16,799 nucleotides of DNA, taken from positions 1-16,799 of the forward strand of contig JBBRAW010000080.1 of assembly GCA_038206385.1 (NCBI GenBank), written 5' to 3'. The notes below the pieces were generated by a model that was not told the origin of the DNA, did no database searches, and worked only from the letters and a program-made list of their open reading frames with translations. The DNA is from JANXSD01 sp038206385. Its GTDB lineage: Bacteria; Bacteroidota; Bacteroidia; AKYH767-A; OLB10. Shown piece by piece: positions 7,597 to 14,095 of the stretch (position 1 is the stretch's first letter; every line of letters begins with the position of its first letter). Made by a program: the position numbers and the translations under genes.

Positions 7597-9375
7597 ATGC
7601 AAACAACTAAACGCAAACTATTACGGGTTGGATTATTCATCACTGTTATTGGGGCTTTGTCCTGGTATTCTGCAGTAAAATCCAATCTTCTGGAAGCCTC
7701 CAGTCATCGTGAAGCTCCACTTATTTCTAACGATCCATTAGCCGATAATACGGATCTTTATGCATTTCGCAGTCCTGACGATACCAACACGGTAACGATT
7801 TTGGCAAATTATATACCTTTTGAATTACCGATGGGTGGTCCAAACTATGCATCCTTTGGTGAGCATGTACGTTATGAAATACATGTTAAAAACGACGCTT
7901 CAACTACTGGTGATGATATCACTTATCGTTTTACTTTTAGTAAGATAAATGAAGACACTACAACGTTTTTTAATATTCGTCTTGGGGCAGAAAATCTTAA
8001 AACTTCGTACATCTGCGAAAAAAGTATTGCAGGTGGTCCATTCACAACAATCGTATCAAATGGTATCGTGCCTCCGCCAAATATCGGACCTCGCTCGATT
8101 GATACTCCAGGATTGGGCCTTGGCACTTCCTACGGCCAATTAGTTACCAATTCAATAGCAAATGCTAGTGGTGGTGGTAATGAAACAATTTATTGCGGAC
8201 CAGCTGATGATCCATTCTTTGTTGACTTAGGTGGTATTTTCGATCTTGGTCAAACACGTCAATTAAGTTCAGGAGCTAATGGCCCTCGTGATGGCGTTGC
8301 TGGTTATAATGTTCATACAATTGCATTAAAAATTCCTATCTCAACACTTCAAAAAAATGGTCAAGATATTACGCAAGCTGCAAATATTCTTGATGGTAAT
8401 TATGTTATTGGAGTATGGGCTTCAGCATCTCGTCCAGAAACAAAAACACTTAGTCCTAATGCTCCAACAACTTATGGTGGAAATTGGATTCAAGTTTCCC
8501 GCATTGGAATGCCATTAACCAATGAAGCAGTTATTCCGATTGGTGATAAGGATAAATGGAATGCATTAACTCCTTATACAGAAGATACATCTATGGAAAA
8601 ATATTTTACAAATCCAGAGTTAGGATTGTACATGGATAATTCATTGTATGGAAGTGCAGTACCAGGATTACAAAATTTAAGAATTCAACGCGCTTCTCCT
8701 ACAGTTTTAGGTAACGTAGATTTCGGAAATAATCATGATGGTTTATATGTATTGTATGGTAATGCTGCTACAACAGGAACAGCTTTAGATACAGCAATTT
8801 TTGGTAAATATTTATTGCGTCAAGGTCATCCTCGCTCTGCTGATTTACTTCCTATATTTTATTTAGGAGTTCCAAATCTTGCTCCTTATCAATTAGCAAC
8901 AGGAAAAACTGCTGGTAATCCTTTATCTGCTGGAAAGCCTTTTATCAATAATTTCCTTCCAACTTTTGGTGATATGTTACGCCTGAATATGGCTGTTCCA
9001 GTAACTCAACGTAATGATCCAAAGTTTAGTTCAGAAGGTATTATTTCAGCAGCTGTTTTAGGATTAACAGATCCTGCATACAATACAAATACTTCAATCC
9101 AATTCATTCCAAATATGGATGGATTTCCAAACGGTCGTCGTTTAGAAGATGATGTAACACGTATCGAATTGCAAGCAGTAAGCGGCGCTGCATTAGCTGC
9201 TGTTGGTTTGTTTTATGATGATTATACTATCGGACAAAGTCCTGTTACACCTAACCTTCTTAATGTATTAGGATATTCAACTGGTGTTGAAAAAAATGAT
9301 ACTACTTTCCGAAGTGATTTCCCTTATGTTCAGTTACCATGGAATGGTTACCGTTATCATTTTGCTAATCAATAA
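7597..9375 (+). CDS. DUF4331 family exported protein (copy 1)
   Basis: This 592-residue protein shows the DUF4331 landmarks: SSHREAP at 35-41 then DPLADNTDLYAF, NYIPFELPMGGPNYASFG, CGPADDPFFVDLGGIFDLG from 200, IGVWASASR, QVSRIGMPLTNEAVIP, and a C-terminal GFPNGRRLEDDVT block. A basic N-terminus and hydrophobic stretch (11-27) form a signal peptide or anchor. Cleavage at the SSHREAP junction is possible. C140 and C200 recur in copy 2 and could form a disulfide. It has no T9SS domain, so it should stay in the periplasm or at the membrane. No biochemical role is known to me for DUF4331. It heads a six-gene series with an exported TPR protein, a HupE permease and a TonB receptor, which suggests substrate binding in uptake. 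Confidence 0.9.
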   Translation: MQTTKRKLLRVGLFITVIGALSWYSAVKSNLLEASSHREAPLISNDPLADNTDLYAFRSPDDTNTVTILANYIPFELPMGGPNYASFGEHVRYEIHVKNDASTTGDDITYRFTFSKINEDTTTFFNIRLGAENLKTSYICEKSIAGGPFTTIVSNGIVPPPNIGPRSIDTPGLGLGTSYGQLVTNSIANASGGGNETIYCGPADDPFFVDLGGIFDLGQTRQLSSGANGPRDGVAGYNVHTIALKIPISTLQKNGQDITQAANILDGNYVIGVWASASRPETKTLSPNAPTTYGGNWIQVSRIGMPLTNEAVIPIGDKDKWNALTPYTEDTSMEKYFTNPELGLYMDNSLYGSAVPGLQNLRIQRASPTVLGNVDFGNNHDGLYVLYGNAATTGTALDTAIFGKYLLRQGHPRSADLLPIFYLGVPNLAPYQLATGKTAGNPLSAGKPFINNFLPTFGDMLRLNMAVPVTQRNDPKFSSEGIISAAVLGLTDPAYNTNTSIQFIPNMDGFPNGRRLEDDVTRIELQAVSGAALAAVGLFYDDYTIGQSPVTPNLLNVLGYSTGVEKNDTTFRSDFPYVQLPWNGYRYHFANQ

Positions 9376-9447
9376 TTAGAAATAATTTTAAAAAGCATTT
9401 ATCATATACTGAACAAAATTATTATCAATAAAAAATAACATAAACGA

Positions 9448-11532
9448 ATGAAAACACTTCATAAAAATATACTCAAAATTGCACTGAGTTTAGGAGTAAT
9501 TGGCGCTGTTAGTTACTACGCTGCTACTTCAAACCGGTTGCAAGCTTCCAGTCACCGTGAAGCACCATTAATTGCCGAAGATCCTCTTGCTGATAACACG
9601 GATGTTTACGCATTCCGCAGTCCTGATGATACAAATACTGTAACGATTCTTGCGAATTATATTCCCTTGCAATTACCTCAAGGCGGACCAAACTATGCAT
9701 CGTTCGGTGAAAATATTCGCTACGAAGTACATATTAAAAATGATGCTTCAACACCAGGTGATGATATCACTTATCGTTTTACTTTCACTAAAATCAATGA
9801 AGATCCTACTACTTTTTTTAATATCCGTTTAGGGATGCAAAATTTAAAGACGAGTTATAAATGCGAGAAAAGAGTTGGAAGTGGACCATTCGTAACTATC
9901 GTTGCTAGTGGTACTGTTCCTCCTCCAAACATCGGACCTCGTTCAATCGATACACCTGGATTAGGTTTAGGATCTAGCTACGCACAGTTAATGGCAAATG
10001 CGGTAACAACTGCAACAGGTAATGGTGGAGAAACAATTTATTGTGGACCTGCTGATGATCCATTCTTCGTTGACTTAGGTGGTATTTTCGATCTTGGTCA
10101 AACTCGTGCAGGTGGTACTGGCGACAATGCTCCTCTAGATGCTGTTGCATGTAAAAATGTACATACTATCGCTTTGAAAATTCCTATTAGTACACTTCAA
10201 AAAGCTGGACAAGGTGTTTCTCAAGCTACAAGTATTCTTGATGGAAATTATGTAATAGGAGTATGGGCTTCTGCATCAAGAAGAAAAATTACAACATTAA
10301 ATCCTGATGGAACGCAATCTGTTTCTGGTGGATGGGTTCAAGTATCACGTTTAGGAATGCCTTTAACAAATGAAGCAGTAATTCCAATTGGTGATAAAGA
10401 CAAATGGAATTCATTAACACCATACAATGAAGATCCTGCAATGGAAGCTCATTTTACAAATCCAGAATTAGCATTGTATATGGATGATAGTTTATTTGGA
10501 TCGGCTGTACCTGCATTGCAAAATTTAAGAATTCAACGTGCATCACCAACAGTTTTAGGTAATGTTGATTTCGGAAATACACATGATGGTTTATATGTTT
10601 TATATGGTAATCCAGCTACAACAGGAACAGCATTAGATACTGCAATCTTCGGAAAATATTTATTACGCCAAGGTCAACCTCGCTCTGCTGATTTACTTCC
10701 GATATTTTACACAGGTGTTCCAAATCTTGCTCCTTATCAATTAGCAACAGGAAAAACTGCTGGTAATCCTTTGTCTGCAGGAAAGCCTTTTATCAATAAT
10801 TTCCTTCCTACTTTTGGTGATATGTTACGTCTGAATATGGCTGTGCCAGTAACTCCTCGTAATGATCCAAAATTTAGTTCTGAAGGGATTATTTCAGCTG
10901 CTGTTTTAGGATTAACAGATCCTGCTTATAACACAAACACTTCAATTCAATTCATACCTAACATGGATGGATTTCCCAATGGTCGTCGTTTAGAAGATGA
11001 TGTAACACGTATCGAATTGCAAGCAGTAAGTGGTGCTGCATTAGCTGCGGTTGGTTTATTTTATGATGATTACACTATCGGACAAAGTCCTTTAACACAA
11101 AAATTATTTAATGTGTTAGGATATACAACAGGTGTAGAAAGTAATGATGATGGATTCCAAGCAATCTTCCCTTATGTTGCGATGCCCAAAAGTGGATTTG
11201 GAAATTGTGGCGGAAGTCAAACTACTACTGGCGTAAAAGAATATGGTTTAGGAATTGGTGCGCCAAGTGCAACGCTTGCGCAGAATTATCCAAACCCATT
11301 CAATAATAGCACGAAATTTAAATATGTTGTGAATTCTCCTTCTACCATCCGAATTGTAATTATGGATTTAAATGGAAAAATAGTTTCCAACGTTGTAAAT
11401 GAGCGTAAGTCAGAAGGAATTTATGAAGTAAATTACAATGCTGCAAATCTTGCAACAGGTATTTATATTGCTTCGATCTATTCTAATAATCAAATTTTGC
11501 AATCGCTTAAAATCAGTTGCATTAAAAATTAA
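9448..11532 (+). CDS. DUF4331 family protein with T9SS sorting domain (copy 2)
   Basis: This 694-residue tandem paralogue of the preceding gene has the same signal-like N-terminus, SSHREAP (34-40), cysteines 139 and 199, and all family motifs. From 423 to 548 it differs from copy 1 at only one residue in 126. After residue ~600 it gains a T9SS type A domain: the linker motif NYPNPF at 613-618, then IRIVIMDLNGKIV and ATGIYIASIYSNN to the end. It should therefore reach the cell surface, unlike copy 1. The 72-bp gap from copy 1 has no terminator, so the two are probably co-transcribed, and a strong hairpin follows. A surface substrate-capture or metal-binding role is inferred from its neighbours only. 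Confidence 0.92.
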   Translation: MKTLHKNILKIALSLGVIGAVSYYAATSNRLQASSHREAPLIAEDPLADNTDVYAFRSPDDTNTVTILANYIPLQLPQGGPNYASFGENIRYEVHIKNDASTPGDDITYRFTFTKINEDPTTFFNIRLGMQNLKTSYKCEKRVGSGPFVTIVASGTVPPPNIGPRSIDTPGLGLGSSYAQLMANAVTTATGNGGETIYCGPADDPFFVDLGGIFDLGQTRAGGTGDNAPLDAVACKNVHTIALKIPISTLQKAGQGVSQATSILDGNYVIGVWASASRRKITTLNPDGTQSVSGGWVQVSRLGMPLTNEAVIPIGDKDKWNSLTPYNEDPAMEAHFTNPELALYMDDSLFGSAVPALQNLRIQRASPTVLGNVDFGNTHDGLYVLYGNPATTGTALDTAIFGKYLLRQGQPRSADLLPIFYTGVPNLAPYQLATGKTAGNPLSAGKPFINNFLPTFGDMLRLNMAVPVTPRNDPKFSSEGIISAAVLGLTDPAYNTNTSIQFIPNMDGFPNGRRLEDDVTRIELQAVSGAALAAVGLFYDDYTIGQSPLTQKLFNVLGYTTGVESNDDGFQAIFPYVAMPKSGFGNCGGSQTTTGVKEYGLGIGAPSATLAQNYPNPFNNSTKFKYVVNSPSTIRIVIMDLNGKIVSNVVNERKSEGIYEVNYNAANLATGIYIASIYSNNQILQSLKISCIKN

Positions 11533-11548
11533 TCTTTAATATTTAATG

Positions 11549-11593
11549 AACCGTTATTGCAGTTAGTAGTTTTAATTAACTGCAATAACGGTT
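11549..11593 (+). terminator. Strong hairpin after the DUF4331 pair
   Basis: Arms 11549-11565 and 11577-11593 pair perfectly over 17 bp (AACCGTTATTGCAGTTA and its complement) around an 11-base loop. The T-run is short (TTTT at 11592-11595) and then becomes A-rich. It may be a partial terminator or an RNA-stabilising structure that lets the DUF4331 genes be expressed more than the TPR, HupE and receptor genes. Confidence 0.65.
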
Positions 11594-11608
11594 TTAAAAA
11601 ATTAGACA

Positions 11609-12946
11609 ATGAAAAAATACCTACTACTACTTATTGCATTTTCAGGACTAATTGTAACAATCGTTTTAACGAGAAAAGACAGCACGCCTGCTTATAAATT
11701 ACATGATCGTGTTGATGGAATTTCGAATTCAAGTGAATGGATTAATACCAAAAAAGCGATCGAAACTCTTGAAGATGAAATTCAAAGAAATCCAGATAAT
11801 AATCCGATTAAATTAAAATTAGCGCAAGCTTATATTCAAGAAGGAAGAGTTACTGGTGATCATAATTATTATGATGCAATGGCATTCAAACTTATTCATA
11901 CCGTACTTAAAAAAGATTCAGAAAATTTTGAAGCGTTATGTTGCCTTGCAACTTTAGAAGCATCAGCACATCAGTTTACGGATGCACTTGCTATTTGTGA
12001 GAAAGCAATTAAAATTAATCCTTACAATGCGTATATCTACGGTGTGCTTTGTGATTCACATGTTGAATTAGGCCAATACGATGACGCTGTAAAGGCAGCT
12101 GATAAAATGGTTAGCATTCGTCCCGATATTCGTTCTTACTCTCGTGTTTCATACTTAAGAGAAATTTATGGTGATTATCCCGGCGCTATTGAAGCAATGA
12201 AATTAGCCTTGAGTGCAGGCTATCCCGGTCTTGAACAAACCGAATGGACAAGAGTTTATTTAGGTCGACTTTATGAAATTACTGGAGATACTAAAACAGC
12301 TGAATTGAATTATAATAATGCATTAACTACCCGTCCAAATTATGCACCTGCTTTAGCCGGATTAGGAAGTATTGCTAAAGGAAAAGGTGATTATAAAAAA
12401 GCAATAAGTTATTATGCTAATGCAGAAAAACTCATGCAAGATTATAGCTACGAACAACACATCGCAGAATTATATCAATTAACAGGACAAAATGAATTAG
12501 CACAGAAATCATTTGATAAATCATTAGAAATGTTAATTAAACATCAACATCCAACCGATGAAGAAACTGGAATTGGTCACAACATTGACAGAGAACTAGC
12601 AAATGTATTTTTATCAATGAAACAATATGACAAAGCGTATACAAGTGCAAAAATTGAATACGATCGCCGTCCAAACAATATTGATGTAAATGAAACTTTA
12701 GCTTGGGCTTGTTATGGAAAGGGCATGACTAAAGAAGCCCAGTACTTCATATTAAACGCACTAAAAACAAAATCATCAAATGCAGAATTACTATGCAAAG
12801 CAGGAATAATTTTTCAAAAAAATAATCATCCGCTTGTTGCGCAACAATATTTAAATCGTGCATTTAAAATTAATCCAAATCTAAACCATGAACTAGCATC
12901 TTTAGTAGAGCCAAAAAAAACTCTAGTTTATGATACAAATAAATAA
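11609..12946 (+). CDS. Exported tetratricopeptide-repeat protein
   Basis: The 445-residue product begins with a signal or anchor helix (about 4-21) without a lipobox cysteine. The rest is a nearly continuous array of 34-residue TPR helices, recognisable from units such as AICEKAIKINPYNAYIYGVL, AELNYNNALTTRPNYAPALA and AQQYLNRAFKINPNLNHELA. Roughly eight to ten repeats fit. TPR arrays are protein-protein scaffolds, so it probably works in the periplasm or at the inner membrane with partners encoded beside it. Its stop lies 17 bp inside the hupE-like gene, implying translational coupling. It follows the strong hairpin at 11549-11593, and I could not find a separate promoter. Confidence 0.88.
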   Translation: MKKYLLLLIAFSGLIVTIVLTRKDSTPAYKLHDRVDGISNSSEWINTKKAIETLEDEIQRNPDNNPIKLKLAQAYIQEGRVTGDHNYYDAMAFKLIHTVLKKDSENFEALCCLATLEASAHQFTDALAICEKAIKINPYNAYIYGVLCDSHVELGQYDDAVKAADKMVSIRPDIRSYSRVSYLREIYGDYPGAIEAMKLALSAGYPGLEQTEWTRVYLGRLYEITGDTKTAELNYNNALTTRPNYAPALAGLGSIAKGKGDYKKAISYYANAEKLMQDYSYEQHIAELYQLTGQNELAQKSFDKSLEMLIKHQHPTDEETGIGHNIDRELANVFLSMKQYDKAYTSAKIEYDRRPNNIDVNETLAWACYGKGMTKEAQYFILNALKTKSSNAELLCKAGIIFQKNNHPLVAQQYLNRAFKINPNLNHELASLVEPKKTLVYDTNK

Positions 12947-13613
12947 TATTTTAAACAATAGAGTTGCGGTTCTTGTATTCGCAATAGTGTTGATAAGTAT
13001 TCCCTCATTCGGGCATACCATCAATTATCAATTCGAAGACCGACCTACAACGGATGTATTTGGATATTATACATGGTTAGGCTTTCAACATATTCTTCCA
13101 AATGGATTTGATCATATCTTATTTGTTTTTGGTTTGTTCTTACTTAATCCGAAATTAAAATCTGTTATTGCGCAGGCTTCTTGTTTTACAATTGCGCATA
13201 CTGTAACATTAATTTTAAGTGCGAATGGAACTATCCAACCAAATTCAAATATTATAGAACCCATAATTGCTTTATCAATTGTATTTATAGCGGTTGAAAA
13301 TTTATTTACTACGGAGATGAAAGCAACTCGTTACTTCGTAATATTTGGATTTGGATTAATACATGGGATGGGATTTGCAACAGCATTAAATGATATTGGA
13401 TTACCTCGTGATGCATTTTATACTTCACTAATTGCGTTTAACGTGGGTGTTGAATTGGGGCAAATAACAATTTTAGTTGCTGCATATTTTTTAATTGGAA
13501 AAATGTTTAGTGAAAAAGTTTGGTATCGTCAAAGAGTCGTTTATCCCTTATCAATTGGAATCGCTTTAATTGCTGGTTTCTGGACTATTGAAAGATTGTT
13601 TTTCACTAGTTAA
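12930..13613 (+). CDS. HupE/UreJ family membrane permease
   Basis: This is a 227-residue membrane protein with a signal-like first helix (about 11-28) and about six further hydrophobic segments. Conserved HupE/UreJ_2-type motifs are GFQHILPNGFDHILFVFGL (51-69), FTIAHTVTL (86-94), the E123-N124-L pair, FGLIHGMGFA (141-150) and FNVGVELGQ (169-177). The membrane-embedded histidines (H54, H62, H90, H145) and acids (D61, E123, E174) are the expected metal-coordinating set. Characterised HupE and UreJ proteins take up nickel or cobalt for hydrogenase or urease, but neither enzyme is encoded here, so the cargo is open. The ATG lies inside the end of the TPR gene, and the next gene starts eight bases downstream. 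Confidence 0.9.
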   Translation: MIQINNILNNRVAVLVFAIVLISIPSFGHTINYQFEDRPTTDVFGYYTWLGFQHILPNGFDHILFVFGLFLLNPKLKSVIAQASCFTIAHTVTLILSANGTIQPNSNIIEPIIALSIVFIAVENLFTTEMKATRYFVIFGFGLIHGMGFATALNDIGLPRDAFYTSLIAFNVGVELGQITILVAAYFLIGKMFSEKVWYRQRVVYPLSIGIALIAGFWTIERLFFTS

Positions 13614-13621
13614 ATTATAAT

Positions 13622-14005
13622 ATGAAAAATATTTTAAAACTTCTGCGAGTAATTTTAGTATGTGTACTGATTTTTCAGTGCTGTGCTGGTTTTACTGTAT
13701 TCAAAGTTTTAAGAGACAAACACAATCATAAATATATCCATTCAAAAGATTGCCAGTTAAAAAATTCTCTTGCATTAGATTGTTTTGATCATTGTAATGG
13801 AGTTCAAAATAATAGTGAAGAATCGCAAAAAAAAGATAAGAGCAGTGATGATCAAAATCTTCTTTCTCCTATAAATGCAATTTTAGTTAGTACTCAAAAA
13901 ATTTACTCAAGTAAAGTAATAATTGTTCCGCATGGTATTTATAGGGATGTAAATGTTTTAATTGGAACAACAAAAACAATTTTTCAGCCGCCCAAATCGG
14001 CTTAG
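13622..14005 (+). CDS. Small membrane-anchored Cys/His-rich protein
   Basis: I do not firmly recognise this 127-residue protein. It has one N-terminal hydrophobic segment (about 7-27), then a cluster of possible metal ligands: H34, H36, H40, C44, C54, H57 and C58. A polar, Lys/Ser/Asp-rich stretch follows (about 65-80), then a strand-like tail ending PPKSA. The layout of one helix, a Cys/His cluster and a terminal PP recalls small Bacteroidota proteins encoded next to metal transporters and TonB receptors (the HYC_CC_PP and DUF2946-like groups), but I cannot confirm membership. It lies eight bases after the permease gene and before the receptor gene. A periplasmic metal-handling or coupling role is inference. 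A short terminator-like hairpin overlaps its 3' end. Confidence 0.75.
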   Translation: MKNILKLLRVILVCVLIFQCCAGFTVFKVLRDKHNHKYIHSKDCQLKNSLALDCFDHCNGVQNNSEESQKKDKSSDDQNLLSPINAILVSTQKIYSSKVIIVPHGIYRDVNVLIGTTKTIFQPPKSA

Positions 14006-14014
14006 TTTTTTCAT
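13986..14014 (+). terminator. Possible intrinsic terminator overlapping the small gene's end
   Basis: AGCCG (13986-13990) pairs with CGGCT (13998-14002) around a seven-base loop, directly followed by the TAG stop and a T-rich run (TTTTTT at 14006-14011, another from 14019). The stem is only 5 bp, but four pairs are G·C, so partial termination is plausible. Confidence 0.45.
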
Positions 14015-14035
14015 TCGCTTTTTTTTATTTCAAAT

Positions 14036-14062
14036 CAATAAATAATTTATAATTATTTATTG
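14036..14062. repeat. Perfect A+T-rich inverted repeat upstream of the receptor gene
   Basis: CAATAAATAATT (14036-14047) and AATTATTTATTG (14051-14062) are exact reverse complements with a three-base loop, 33 bases before the receptor ATG. There is no following T-run. It may be an operator, a leader structure or simply an A+T-rich coincidence. Confidence 0.4.
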
Positions 14063-14095
14063 GTTGAATTCCTATAACCATATTATTCAAATTTT

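Noticed and set aside
7597..11532. Tandem DUF4331 genes as an assembly duplication artefact
   Set aside because: The copies differ through their N-terminal halves, spacers and C-termini and both frames are intact, so they are real paralogues.
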